Below are positions 23,575-32,301 of a stretch of 64,000 bases of DNA, in pieces. The notes below the pieces were generated by a model. It saw only the letters and a list, made by a program, of their open reading frames with translations, made no database searches and was not told where the DNA came from. The stretch spans positions 248,001 to 312,000 of the forward strand of contig NZ_JBJURJ010000001.1 in NCBI RefSeq assembly GCF_046098205.1, read 5' to 3'. Made by a program: the position numbers and the translations under genes. Each line of letters starts with the position of its first letter. The stretch's first letter is position 1. The DNA is from Paenibacillus_AR mesotrionivorans. Its GTDB lineage: Bacteria > Bacillota > Bacilli > Paenibacillales > NBRC-103111.

Positions 23575-26429
23575 CCTTCCTCACTCCTCATCCATTCCAT
23601 GATTCTCGGCACCAATTGCGAAGTTGTCATATGCTCAATCTTCGGCCCGGGCAGGGAGTAAAGAAAATGCTTGCCGTATGCCGTATCAATCACCCGGGTA
23701 TCATAGACAATAACCGTTCCTTTATCGGTGGCGGTCCGCACCAGCCGGCCGAAGCCCTGTTTGAAGCGGATAACCGCCTGGGGCACAGAATATTTGATAA
23801 AGGGGTTCTGTCCTTTTTCCTTATAAAGCTCGCACTTGGCCTCCACAAGAGGATGGTTGGGCGGCTGAAAAGGCAATCTCACAATAGCCAGGCAGCTTAA
23901 CGCATCTCCGGGAATGTCCACACCCTCCCAGAAGGAGCTGGTGCCCAGCAGGACACTTGCGGCACTGTCCTTGAACATCCGCGTCAGCTTACTCCGGTTG
24001 CCGCCGTCCATCCCCTGCCCCAGCACCTGAATCCCTCTTGAGGCCAGCTCTTCCTTCAGCCTCTGGTGAACCGCCTTCAGCATCCGGTACGAGGTGAACA
24101 GCACAAGCATTCTTCCGTTGGTTGCCACCGCCACATCGCGCAGAGATTCCGTAAGCTTCTCGATATAATACGCTTCGGCGGCACTGCCCTTAATATTGGG
24201 AAAATCGCGGGGCACCGCTACCAGCGCCTGCTCCCTGTATTGAAAGGGGGATGGCAGAATGACCGTCCGGACCTTGCCGGACGGGCTATTCTCCATAAGC
24301 CCCAGCTGTTCGCAGATATAATGAAATTTCTTGTCCACGGACAAGGTGGCAGATGTCAATATTATACTATCTTTTGCATCAAAAAAGAACTGTCGAAGAA
24401 TGGCGCTTACATCCGCAGGAACACTTACCAATTGAAGGGACTTACTCTTGAACTGGCTGCTCGCTTCCAGCCAATACACATCATCCTGCTCAGGCATATG
24501 CATAAACCTGTGAAGGGTATCCCGGTGCCTGTCCAGATCCTTGCCGGCCCCGTTCAAATCCGTAACCAGAGTCTGTATGCCCAGGTCATCCTGGACATCC
24601 TTCCAATCATTCAGCAGCCGGTCCAGCTGCCGCGAAGCTTCACCAAGGCCAACGTAGATATTCTCCTCCATCTTCCGGAGAGTCTCCCAGCTAGGAGGAA
24701 GCATGGCGGGTTTAACCCGCACCACCAGCTGCCCGGCTTCCGCCGATGCAGGGTCGGAGGCGCTGGCCGACATTCCCGCAAAGTCATACAGCAGCTGGGA
24801 CAGCTCGTCCCAGTGCTCCTTGGCCTCCACCAGCTTCTCCTCCACGTCCACTATAGCCCGCAGCCACTTGGATGCTTTATCCCCAGCCGCATGCTCTTGA
24901 ATACGCATGGATACCAACGGCAGGAGGCCCGAACGGGAATCCTTATACAGCCATGTCAACGTGTGCACAAAGCTAAGGTAATGCAGCTCCAAGCCCAGAT
25001 GCTTGGCCGCTACCTCCTCGAAGTGATGAGCCTCGTCCACGATTAACTGCGAATAAGCCGGCAGCAGCCGGTTCTCCGCTTTAATATCCGTAAACAGCAG
25101 GGAATGATTGACGATAATCACGTCCGCCTGGGTAGATTCATGCTTTGCCCGGTGGTAGAAGCAGCGCCGGAACCAAGGGCAGTGGCGGTTCAAGCAAGAA
25201 TCCGCATCGCTTTGCACATCCTGCCAGAAGTCATTGCCTTTGGAGGTCAAATACAGCTCCTCGTCGTCTCCCCGTTCTGTGTCAGAGAGCCATACGGTCA
25301 TTTGCGCAGCCGTCAGCCGGTCATCGCGGCCGTTGGCGAAGTCTGCCGTATTCACCTTGGTCTCGAATTTGCGGAGGCACAGATAATGATTACGCCCCTT
25401 CAGAACAGCCGCCTCGAACCCAAAAGGAAACAGCTCCTGCAAAAGCGGGATATCCCGCTGGCGCAGCTGCTCCTGAAGCTGGATGGTATGGGTGCTGACC
25501 ACGATTTTCTTCTCTTCGCTGATGCCGTAATGAAGGGCTGGGATCAAATAAGCCAAGGACTTTCCGGTCCCCGTTCCCGCCTCAATCAGCAGGTGGGCGC
25601 TGTCGGATAAAGCCCCCTGTACATCACGAATCATCTGGGCCTGGGCAGGCCGCTCCTCGTAGCCGGGGAATTTCTCCTTCATCCGCTCTGTGAGATAGGC
25701 ATGGAATTCCTCGAAGGGTTTGTCCAGCCATTCCTTGTCTGCCCGCGGCTTTTTCTCCTCGCCCCATTCCCCGGCCTTCAGGGAATATTGCCGGAAATAC
25801 CGGTCCAAATTGGGATCCACCGGAGTAGCAATTTCCTTCAACCCCAGAATTTCCTTTAGAAACCAGCTGAGGTCTGTATTTTCCATTTCGAACAGATAGG
25901 AAAGGCGCTGCACCGTGAGCAGATCCAAATCCTCGAAGCGTTCCAGCACCTTCACCCATAGAAGAGCCGTTGCCTCTGCGTCCGAATCCGCCTGGTGGGG
26001 TCGTTCATGGGGGATCTCCATGGTTTGGGTAACCATGGACAGCTGCAGGCTGCCAAGCATGGGGAACAGCATACGCAAAAAATCCAGGGTATCGAGAACC
26101 CTTCCGGAAAAGGGACGATACCCCGAAATATCCAACCCCCGCTGCAAAAAGCCGAGGTCAAAGGAAACGTTATGACCCACCAGCACCGCATCCTCCAACA
26201 TTGGAGCCATCTGTGCCATCACACTTTCCACAGACGGAGCAGACTCCACCATTTGGTCGGTAATGCCGGTTAAGGTGGTTATAAATTCGGGAATAGGCCC
26301 CGATGGTTTAATGAAGGAGGCGTATCTGCCGGTAATTTCAGTATCTTCCAGGATGACCAGTCCGGCTTGAATGATTTCGTCGGAAGGCTGGTTGCCTGTA
26401 GTTTCAAAATCCAATACGGCGAATTTCAT
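23571..26429 (-). CDS. dinG: DinG-family helicase with N-terminal DnaQ-like 3'-5' exonuclease domain
   Basis: About 952 residues from the ATG at 26429 (MKFAVLDFETTGNQ), matching the usual N-terminus; an ATG nine codons upstream is an alternative. The exonuclease domain (about 1-170) has DFETTG, VGHNVSFDLGF and HQADSDAEAT. The helicase has Walker A EAGTGTGKS, a DEAH box (VDEAHHFEE), and C-terminal motifs including GTSSFWEGVDIPG and RFKQGFGRLVR. Four Cys residues in a C-x60-C-x4-C-x5-C pattern (NHYLC...SCLNRHCPWFRRC) match the [4Fe-4S] ligands of E. coli DinG. Acts in DNA repair. Overlaps rex by four bases. Confidence 0.92.
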   Translation of the reverse strand: MKFAVLDFETTGNQPSDEIIQAGLVILEDTEITGRYASFIKPSGPIPEFITTLTGITDQMVESAPSVESVMAQMAPMLEDAVLVGHNVSFDLGFLQRGLDISGYRPFSGRVLDTLDFLRMLFPMLGSLQLSMVTQTMEIPHERPHQADSDAEATALLWVKVLERFEDLDLLTVQRLSYLFEMENTDLSWFLKEILGLKEIATPVDPNLDRYFRQYSLKAGEWGEEKKPRADKEWLDKPFEEFHAYLTERMKEKFPGYEERPAQAQMIRDVQGALSDSAHLLIEAGTGTGKSLAYLIPALHYGISEEKKIVVSTHTIQLQEQLRQRDIPLLQELFPFGFEAAVLKGRNHYLCLRKFETKVNTADFANGRDDRLTAAQMTVWLSDTERGDDEELYLTSKGNDFWQDVQSDADSCLNRHCPWFRRCFYHRAKHESTQADVIIVNHSLLFTDIKAENRLLPAYSQLIVDEAHHFEEVAAKHLGLELHYLSFVHTLTWLYKDSRSGLLPLVSMRIQEHAAGDKASKWLRAIVDVEEKLVEAKEHWDELSQLLYDFAGMSASASDPASAEAGQLVVRVKPAMLPPSWETLRKMEENIYVGLGEASRQLDRLLNDWKDVQDDLGIQTLVTDLNGAGKDLDRHRDTLHRFMHMPEQDDVYWLEASSQFKSKSLQLVSVPADVSAILRQFFFDAKDSIILTSATLSVDKKFHYICEQLGLMENSPSGKVRTVILPSPFQYREQALVAVPRDFPNIKGSAAEAYYIEKLTESLRDVAVATNGRMLVLFTSYRMLKAVHQRLKEELASRGIQVLGQGMDGGNRSKLTRMFKDSAASVLLGTSSFWEGVDIPGDALSCLAIVRLPFQPPNHPLVEAKCELYKEKGQNPFIKYSVPQAVIRFKQGFGRLVRTATDKGTVIVYDTRVIDTAYGKHFLYSLPGPKIEHMTTSQLVPRIMEWMRSEEG

Positions 26430-26524
26430 TCTCCCCGTCCAATCCTCTCTTGTCATTGATGGGCTGTCCTTTTAGCATACCAAAAGGAGTCGGGGTTGGG
26501 AAGAACAAATGTTTTGTTCTTGCT

Positions 26525-27235
26525 TTATTTCCGTTTATCCCAATGGGCCGGGGTCAACACCGGCTCTATGGAGGCGGGATCCGCCGAATGGGCTAGCCGG
26601 AACAGCTCCAGAGCCTTGTCCAGATTCTGGCGTTCAGCCTGGATGCAGCCCATGGCATTGTATGAAATGGCCTTCATCTTCAGATCATCGGTCAAGGGCA
26701 CCACAATTTGAAAATGGCGGTAGGCTTCCGCGTATTCCTCGCTGTGGAAATAAGCCATGGCTAAATACATCCGGGCCAACAAATCATCCGGCTGGGTCTC
26801 CACCACACGCTCCAGTTCATCCACCGCCTGTTTGTACATGGAGAGCTTGTAAAAGCCCTGGCCCTTGGAGAAGCTGGCCAAGCTAAGCGGCTTTTTCAAT
26901 CCGTATGTTGCAGAAGACGCTTTTTGTTTAGCTTGTTCAGGTTCTGTCAGGAATCCCGCCGGCGCCGCGGCAGTCAGAGCTGCTCCCGGCAACAAGCCGG
27001 GTTTACCAGCCGGAAGACTCATGGAAGCCCCGTTCCCCGGAGCGGACTTCCCTTCTGAAAGCAGCCCCATTTTTTCCTCGAACAACAGCCATTCCTCAAT
27101 GCAGGTGTCGCTCATTGCCTTTAACACGGACAGCCGCTCTTCCAGGTCCTTGCGTTCCTTGCCAGAAGACGAGGGGAGACGCGACAGAATATCATCCAAT
27201 GCGCCGTTCATGGAAGCAAACAGCTGTTTGAACAT
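26525..27235 (-). CDS. TPR-repeat protein
   Basis: 236 residues from the ATG at 27235 (MFKQLFASMNGAL), chosen for AAGGTGG seven bases upstream. The N-terminal third is helical and charged, followed by a Pro/Gly/Ala-rich linker (about 65-110). At least two tetratricopeptide repeats then follow, for example YKQAVDELERVVETQPDDLL and NLDKALELFRLAHSADPAS. TPRs bind other proteins; the partner is unknown. It lies between panD and dinG on the same strand. I do not recognise a specific family. Confidence 0.7.
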   Translation of the reverse strand: MFKQLFASMNGALDDILSRLPSSSGKERKDLEERLSVLKAMSDTCIEEWLLFEEKMGLLSEGKSAPGNGASMSLPAGKPGLLPGAALTAAAPAGFLTEPEQAKQKASSATYGLKKPLSLASFSKGQGFYKLSMYKQAVDELERVVETQPDDLLARMYLAMAYFHSEEYAEAYRHFQIVVPLTDDLKMKAISYNAMGCIQAERQNLDKALELFRLAHSADPASIEPVLTPAHWDKRK

Positions 27236-27343
27236 GGGCACACCACCTTGGGCTTCAAGATTGTTGTACCCTCATTCTTTGTCACCGCAGCGGGTTTCAT
27301 ACCGCTCAAATGCTTCCCAAGCGGGGAGCGCATTAACAATGGT

Positions 27344-27730
27344 TCAGATCAGGACAGTGGAATGCGGTTCGGACTCCAGCATATTCACCGGCTTATTGGC
27401 CGCGTCCAGCACGGCAATCTTGGGCTTGTTATTGCGAGCTTCCTCATCAGTCATCATGGCGTAGCTGATAATAATCACGATATCGCCGGGATGGACCAGC
27501 CGTGCAGCCGCTCCGTTCAAACAAATCACACCGGACCCGCGGGGACCCGGAATTGTATAGGTTTCCAGCCGGGCACCGTTATTGTTATTGACAATCTGCA
27601 CCTTTTCATTGGGGAGCAGATCCACCAGATCCATTAAATCCTCATCAATTGTAATGCTGCCCACATAGTTCAGGTTGGCCTCCGTCACCGTCGCTCTGTG
27701 CAGCTTGGCCTTCATCATTGTTCGAAACAT
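27344..27730 (-). CDS. panD: Aspartate 1-decarboxylase precursor
   Basis: 128 residues from the ATG at 27730 (MFRTMMKAKLHRATV), with AAAGGAGAG upstream. The self-processing site Gly24-Ser25 (YVGSITID) is present; cleavage there makes the pyruvoyl cofactor. It converts aspartate to beta-alanine, the substrate of PanC. Also diagnostic: NNNNGARLETYTIPG and GAAARLVHPGD. Last of the panB-panC-panD set, 19 bases after panC. Confidence 0.96.
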   Translation of the reverse strand: MFRTMMKAKLHRATVTEANLNYVGSITIDEDLMDLVDLLPNEKVQIVNNNNGARLETYTIPGPRGSGVICLNGAAARLVHPGDIVIIISYAMMTDEEARNNKPKIAVLDAANKPVNMLESEPHSTVLI

Positions 27731-27749
27731 GAAGATCTCTCCTTTCTCT

Positions 27750-28694
27750 TTATACGCGGGATACACCGGCGCGGCTTTGCTCTGCCGGACGCAAGGTTTT
27801 TGAAACCCCGTCTCCCAGCTCGAACAAACGGTTGTCGATCAGACGGGTAGTGCCGAAACGCACCGCCAATGCAGCTAAGAGGCGGCGCCCGGCCCATTCT
27901 CCTACAGGCAATCCATATACCGGTTGGATGTCCGGGTACAGCATCAAATCCACGTAATCGATATCGGCAAGAGGCATGGTCCGGATATGAGCCTCCATTC
28001 TTTCCTTGACAGCTGCAAAATCTCCCCGGCACTCCGCCAGCCAGTCTTCCGTAAGCTTCAGGGTTTCCGAAAGAATCAGCGCCTGGCGCCGCTCCTCCAC
28101 GCCCAGATACACATTACGGGAGCTTAATGCTAAACCGTCCGCTTCCCGGATGATGGGACAAGGCATAATTTGCACGGGAATGTTCAGGTCGAATACCATT
28201 TGTTCGATAACCGCCACCTGCTGGGCATCCTTCATCCCGAAGTACGCCTTGTCAGGCTGGACAATGTTGAACAGCTTGGACACTACGGTAGCCACTCCGT
28301 CAAAGTGCCCCGGCCGCGATGCCCCGCAGAGCCTCTCCGTAACATCAGCAACCTGAACACTTGTTTTGATAGCCCGGGGATACATCTCTTCGACTGAAGG
28401 CAGGAATACTACGTCCACTCCATTCTCTTCCGCAAGCTGCAGATCCCCTGCTTCGTTGCGGGGATAACGGGACAGGTCCTCCTTGGGGCCGAATTGGATA
28501 GGATTCACAAAGATGCTCAGCACCCGGACACCGCATTCCTCCCTGGCCTGGCGCAGCAGACTGGCATGTCCCTGGTGCAGGTAACCCATGGTGGGAACAA
28601 ATCCGGTCACTGTGGAGCGGCCCTCCCGGAGCGCCCGAGTTTTGGCTTCCATAATCATCATCCGTGCATCTTCAATGGTTCTGGCGATTTGCAT
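27750..28694 (-). CDS. panC: Pantothenate synthetase
   Basis: 314 residues. Nucleotidyltransferase fold with FVPTMGYLHQGHASLL (HIGH-like), FVNPIQFGPKEDLSRYPR, GVATVVSKLFNIVQPDKAYFG-type elements and LALSSRNVYL. Joins pantoate and beta-alanine using ATP. About 30 residues longer than typical, with an unconserved C-terminal tail after IDNRLFEL. It follows panB across a 103-bp gap that contains two hairpins. Confidence 0.95.
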   Translation of the reverse strand: MQIARTIEDARMMIMEAKTRALREGRSTVTGFVPTMGYLHQGHASLLRQAREECGVRVLSIFVNPIQFGPKEDLSRYPRNEAGDLQLAEENGVDVVFLPSVEEMYPRAIKTSVQVADVTERLCGASRPGHFDGVATVVSKLFNIVQPDKAYFGMKDAQQVAVIEQMVFDLNIPVQIMPCPIIREADGLALSSRNVYLGVEERRQALILSETLKLTEDWLAECRGDFAAVKERMEAHIRTMPLADIDYVDLMLYPDIQPVYGLPVGEWAGRRLLAALAVRFGTTRLIDNRLFELGDGVSKTLRPAEQSRAGVSRV

Positions 28695-28714
28695 GGTTTT
28701 TGTCTCTCCTCTGA

Positions 28715-28792
28715 AATAACTTGGTCAAGCCGAAGGCCAGATAAGTTATTGAAGCCTCGAAACCGGCAAGGCCGGTTTGAGGGCGGCTTTTT
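28715..28792. promoter_or_regulatory. Double hairpin in the panB-panC gap
   Basis: Two inverted repeats: AATAACTT / AAGTTATT (28715-28722 with 28743-28750), and AAACCGG / CCGGTTT (28760-28766 with 28772-28778) inside a longer imperfect stem. The second is followed by five T residues on the plus strand, opposite to the genes, so it would stop antisense rather than operon transcription. A role in uneven panB/panC expression or RNA processing is possible. Confidence 0.5.
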
Positions 28793-28797
28793 ATTAC

Positions 28798-29652
28798 TTA
28801 TTCTTTATTCCCGTATAGGTAGGCGACAGCTTCGTTATTCCCCTTAAAAGAATGCTCCTCCCGGGGGAACTGCCCGGTCTTGACCTCGTCCACATACTGG
28901 CGGATGCCCTGGCGGATGGAACTGCCAATGTCCGTATAGGTTTTGACGAATTTTTTGGGGCGGATGTCCGCTCCGTAGTTCAGAATATCATGGAACACCA
29001 GAATCTGTCCGTCACATCCGGTACCGGCTCCGATGCCGATGGTAGGGATGGACAGCCGGGAGGTAATCATCCGGGCGACCTCCTCGGTCACCAGCTCCAG
29101 CACAATGGCGAAGGCGCCTGCTTTCTCCAAAGCCAACGCATCCTCCAGCAGCTTCTGCGCTCCTGGGGAGTCCTTGCCTTGAATCCGGTAACCACCAATC
29201 TGGTGCACTGCTTGCGGCGTAAGGCCGATATGTCCCATAACTGGAACGCCGGCCCGTACGCAGGCTTCCACAGTAGCGGCAATTTCAGCTCCGCCTTCCA
29301 TTTTGACACCCTTGCACAAGCCTTCACGCATGACGCGGCCAACATTGCGCATGGTTTCATCTATGCTGCCGTGATAGGTTAGAAACGGCATATCCGTAAT
29401 CACAAAAGGGATTTTTGCGCCGCGGGTAACGGCTTTGGTGTGGTGGATCATATCATCCAGCGTAACCGGCAGAGTGGAATCGTAGCCCAGCACCACATTG
29501 CCCAGTGAATCGCCGATCAGGATACCGTCCACACCGGCTTCCTCCGCCAATTGTGCGGAAGGATAATCGTATGCGGTGAGGAACGCGATTGGCGTCCCTT
29601 CCTTCTTCATTTTTTTGAATTGCGGGATTGTAACAGGCTTGCGGCTCTCCAT
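28798..29652 (-). CDS. panB: 3-methyl-2-oxobutanoate hydroxymethyltransferase
   Basis: 284 residues. TIM-barrel enzyme that transfers a hydroxymethyl group from methylene-tetrahydrofolate to ketoisovalerate, starting pantoate synthesis. Motifs: FLTAYDYPSAQLAEEAGVDG, LIGDSLGNVVLGYDST, GHIGLTPQAV and GIGAGTGCDGQILV. AAGGAGAG precedes the ATG. Preceded by a terminator-containing leader. Confidence 0.96.
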   Translation of the reverse strand: MESRKPVTIPQFKKMKKEGTPIAFLTAYDYPSAQLAEEAGVDGILIGDSLGNVVLGYDSTLPVTLDDMIHHTKAVTRGAKIPFVITDMPFLTYHGSIDETMRNVGRVMREGLCKGVKMEGGAEIAATVEACVRAGVPVMGHIGLTPQAVHQIGGYRIQGKDSPGAQKLLEDALALEKAGAFAIVLELVTEEVARMITSRLSIPTIGIGAGTGCDGQILVFHDILNYGADIRPKKFVKTYTDIGSSIRQGIRQYVDEVKTGQFPREEHSFKGNNEAVAYLYGNKE

Positions 29653-29850
29653 AACATATCTCTCCTTATTGGTTAAAAATAAAAAAACCTTCCCGCCGCA
29701 GGAAGGCCGATAAGGTCACAAAAAGACATGGTTCAGTTGTCTTATGATCCCTTCTGTCTCGGTCCAAACGGCTCAGAGCAGAATCCGATATAAGGGTTAG
29801 CATTCCCAAAACGGTTAGAAAGTGCGGTTCCGGTGCGGATACCGCCTTAC
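29653..29850 (-). promoter_or_regulatory. Structured leader with terminator upstream of panB
   Basis: Minus-strand transcription from near 29850 would give about 200 bases of leader with three hairpins: 29785-29814 (nested, CCG..GGG..CCC..CGG), 29752-29783 (TTCTG / CAGAA) and 29723-29743 (AAGACA / TGTCTT followed by T residues). A terminator at 29681-29706 then ends 28 bases before the panB start. This layout suggests attenuation. A 'pan' RNA motif upstream of pantothenate genes has been described in Firmicutes; I cannot confirm this is it. Confidence 0.5.
29681..29706 (-). terminator. Intrinsic terminator in the panB leader
   Basis: Minus strand: CCTTCC / GGAAGG stem with a CG-rich loop, then seven T residues. 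It lies before panB and 317 bases after birA, so it may be an attenuator or the end of the birA transcript. Confidence 0.8.
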
Positions 29851-29881
29851 TTGCATCATACTGCAATTGATGAAAAAAAGC

Positions 29882-29896
29882 GAATGATTTTCATTC
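29882..29896. promoter_or_regulatory. Fur-box-like dyad upstream of the panB leader
   Basis: GAATGATTTTCATTC, a 7-1-7 inverted repeat with one mismatch, resembles the Fur family box (GATAATGAT..). It lies just upstream of a candidate -10 (TATGAT, minus strand, near 29857) and would overlap the -35 region. No iron gene is adjacent. The regulator is unproven. Confidence 0.35.
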
Positions 29897-30022
29897 AATC
29901 ATTTGGATGGAAATTCCTTTTTCGGCAGTTTCCTTAGTTTCCTTGTAGTCGGTGCTCAATTGAATGGCATCCTTCTCCGAAAAATCTTCTTCATTCTCCT
30001 TTATGGTTTACCCTAATTACAA
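29897..30022 (-). other. birA-panB gap, upper part: no convincing gene
   Basis: The minus strand here carries a charged open frame ending KGISIQMIE at a TGA near 29896, without a credible start codon next to the AAGGAG at about 29997-30002. It may be a relic or a very short peptide gene. Nothing else is recognised. Confidence 0.3.
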
Positions 30023-30994
30023 CTACGAATTTCTGGTATCCGCCGAATAGATGGTCCGTTCTGTGCCGTCAGCCATCCGCAAGATCAGTCCGCCCCACTC
30101 ATTCAGTCCTACCGCCGTACCTTCAAAATTTCCGTTTGCATCAGAAGAACGAACGGTCTGCCCCAGCGTAGCTGCCGAAGCCTCCCACAGCGTCCGGATG
30201 GGGCTGAAGCCTTGGGCGTAATAGAGGGCGTAGAGCTCCTCCAGCTGGCCCAGAAATTCGGCAATCAGTCTGGCACGGTCAATCCGTTTGCCAGACTCGA
30301 TCATAAGGGACGTGGCTTTGGGATTAAGCTCCTCCGGATAATCGGACTGCTCCAGATTGCAGCTGATGCCCACACCGGTCACAATGTATTGCAGCTGCTC
30401 ATTCTCCGCACTGGATTCGAGGAGAATACCGCTGATTTTTTTGCCGTTGATCAACAGGTCATTCGGCCATTTGATAGCCGGATGTACCTCCGGCACCACC
30501 TTGCGGATAGCCCGGTTAAGCGCCACTGCGGCCAGCAGGGTCAGATGCGGTGTTAAGTGCAGGGGGATTTCCGGCTTCACGACCAGACTCATATATATGC
30601 CTTTGCCTTTGGGAGAATGCCAATGCCTCCCCAACCGGCCCCTTCCTGCCGTTTGGCGCTCCGCCAGTACCAATGTTCCTTCCGGAGCGCCATCCCGGAT
30701 CAAGCGCTGGGCTACATTCTGCGTGGAATCCACCTCGTCGAAGCAGTGGATGTTCTGTCCCAGAACCCGGGTGCGCAGATAAGGTAGAATATCAGCAGGT
30801 GAGAGCTTATCCGGCTGCGACAGCAGCCGGTATCCCCGCCGCGGGATCGCCTCAAAGGTATAGCCGTCCTCCTTCAGCGCCTGGATATGCTTCCAGATGG
30901 CCGTACGGCTGACCTCCAGAGCCTTGCTGATATCACCGCCGGACAGGTAGGCGCCTCCCGCATTCTTAAACAGCTCCAAAAGCCGATGCTTCAT
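30023..30994 (-). CDS. birA: Biotin operon repressor / biotin-[acetyl-CoA-carboxylase] ligase
   Basis: 323 residues from the ATG at 30994 (MKHRLLELFKNAGG), with GGGGGAGG upstream. The N-terminal winged helix (about 1-60: SGGDISKALEVSRTAIWKHI) makes it a repressor as well as a ligase. The catalytic domain has the biotin-AMP loop AGRGRLGRHW and the motif IKWPNDLLINGKKISGIL. A C-terminal SH3-like domain ends the protein. It biotinylates acetyl-CoA carboxylase and represses biotin genes. One base separates it from the cca stop. Confidence 0.95.
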   Translation of the reverse strand: MKHRLLELFKNAGGAYLSGGDISKALEVSRTAIWKHIQALKEDGYTFEAIPRRGYRLLSQPDKLSPADILPYLRTRVLGQNIHCFDEVDSTQNVAQRLIRDGAPEGTLVLAERQTAGRGRLGRHWHSPKGKGIYMSLVVKPEIPLHLTPHLTLLAAVALNRAIRKVVPEVHPAIKWPNDLLINGKKISGILLESSAENEQLQYIVTGVGISCNLEQSDYPEELNPKATSLMIESGKRIDRARLIAEFLGQLEELYALYYAQGFSPIRTLWEASAATLGQTVRSSDANGNFEGTAVGLNEWGGLILRMADGTERTIYSADTRNS

Positions 30995-30995
30995 G

Positions 30996-32297
30996 TTATG
31001 CACCTCCCCCGCTGTCCAACACTGCTTCCAGCAATTCCGCCTTGGTGTTGGCAACCCGGCCCACCGCAGCAAGCCGCAGTAAACGGGACATAGCCGCACC
31101 TACCCAAGGACCTGCACCACGGCCTGATGCGGCAATCAGTTCGCCGCCGGTAACCGCCAGCTCCTTCAGCTCCTTGATCCGCAGCTCGTCCAGCCAGGCT
31201 TGCCCGTTATCCACGGCAAGTCTGAGTCCGGCTGTCACGAGATAACCTTCCCGCTCCAACGCTTTCATCACCGCAAGCCAGTCCGCAGCAGCCTCTACCC
31301 CGATTTGCAGAGTGCCGAGCTGCCACACCTCAGCTGCAGAGCAGTTCTCCAGCTCACTGCATACCCGGCTCATGCCCGGCGACCATTCTATGGCCGTTAC
31401 CCACTCGCCAAACTCGGCAGCTCTGGAGAAACGTTCCACATCCTTCAAGGAGAAGGTCATCTTACGCAGCAGCTCCCGGCATTGTCCGGCATTCAAACCC
31501 GACAGCAGGACCACGAGAATCCAGCGCCGGTCCGATTCGGCCAATGCGGGCAGTGTCTTCAGCTCAGCAGGCAGACTGGGGCTGGATGGTTCCGAATAGG
31601 ACCAAGCCAGCTTGTCCTTGGTAAACCCAAGCAGGCCGCTTTCGGCAAGCAGCCGCCAGCCTTCGTACGGATGGGGACCTCCCATCATCCGTTCCAGCTC
31701 CACCCGCACGCGCTCCATCGCCACATGAAGCAGCAGCTCCCGCCGCTCCAGCACCGCTTGCCAGGTGGCCTCATCTACGGTGAGATCATAGACCGAGGCG
31801 AACCTGACGCACCGCAGCATCCGCAGCGCATCCTCCCGGAACCGCTCGGCCGGGTCCCCGACACAGCGGAGCAGCCCGGCCTTCAGATCCTCTTTTCCGC
31901 CGAAGGGATCGCGGATGCCTCCATGCCTGTCCATGGCCATGGCGTTCATGGTGAAATCCCGCCGCCGCAGGTCCTCCTCCAGCTCCGAGATGAATTCCAC
32001 CTCATCCGGCCTGCGGAAGTCCGCGTAATCGGATTCCTTGCGGAAGGTGGTCACCTCGAAGGTTTCTCCTTCCGCCAGCACCGTCACCGTGCCATGCTTC
32101 AATCCGGTGGGAATCGTCCGCGCAAACAGCCTAACCACCTCTTCCGGCCTGGCCGAGGTGGCAATATCAATATCCTTTACCGGCTTGCCCAGGTACTTGT
32201 CCCGCACATAGCCTCCGACAAAATAGGCCTCATAACCAGCCTGCTCCAACGTCTCCAACAGGCCGATGCCCAGCTTCTCCAATTTGCTCCACACCAT
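30996..32297 (-). CDS. cca: CCA-adding tRNA nucleotidyltransferase
   Basis: 433 residues. Class II nucleotidyltransferase with GGYVRDKYLG, the catalytic DIDIATS, RRDFTMNAMA and DPAERFREDALRMLR. Adds or repairs the 3' CCA end of tRNA. The C-terminal part is more variable, as usual. Four bases downstream of bshA and one base before birA, so part of a tight operon. Confidence 0.93.
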   Translation of the reverse strand: MVWSKLEKLGIGLLETLEQAGYEAYFVGGYVRDKYLGKPVKDIDIATSARPEEVVRLFARTIPTGLKHGTVTVLAEGETFEVTTFRKESDYADFRRPDEVEFISELEEDLRRRDFTMNAMAMDRHGGIRDPFGGKEDLKAGLLRCVGDPAERFREDALRMLRCVRFASVYDLTVDEATWQAVLERRELLLHVAMERVRVELERMMGGPHPYEGWRLLAESGLLGFTKDKLAWSYSEPSSPSLPAELKTLPALAESDRRWILVVLLSGLNAGQCRELLRKMTFSLKDVERFSRAAEFGEWVTAIEWSPGMSRVCSELENCSAAEVWQLGTLQIGVEAAADWLAVMKALEREGYLVTAGLRLAVDNGQAWLDELRIKELKELAVTGGELIAASGRGAGPWVGAAMSRLLRLAAVGRVANTKAELLEAVLDSGGGA

Positions 32298-32301
32298 TTC
32301 A

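Noticed and set aside
29899..30008. Short charged peptide frame between birA and panB
   Set aside because: No acceptable start codon at a sensible distance from the AAGGAG; kept only as a possible relic.
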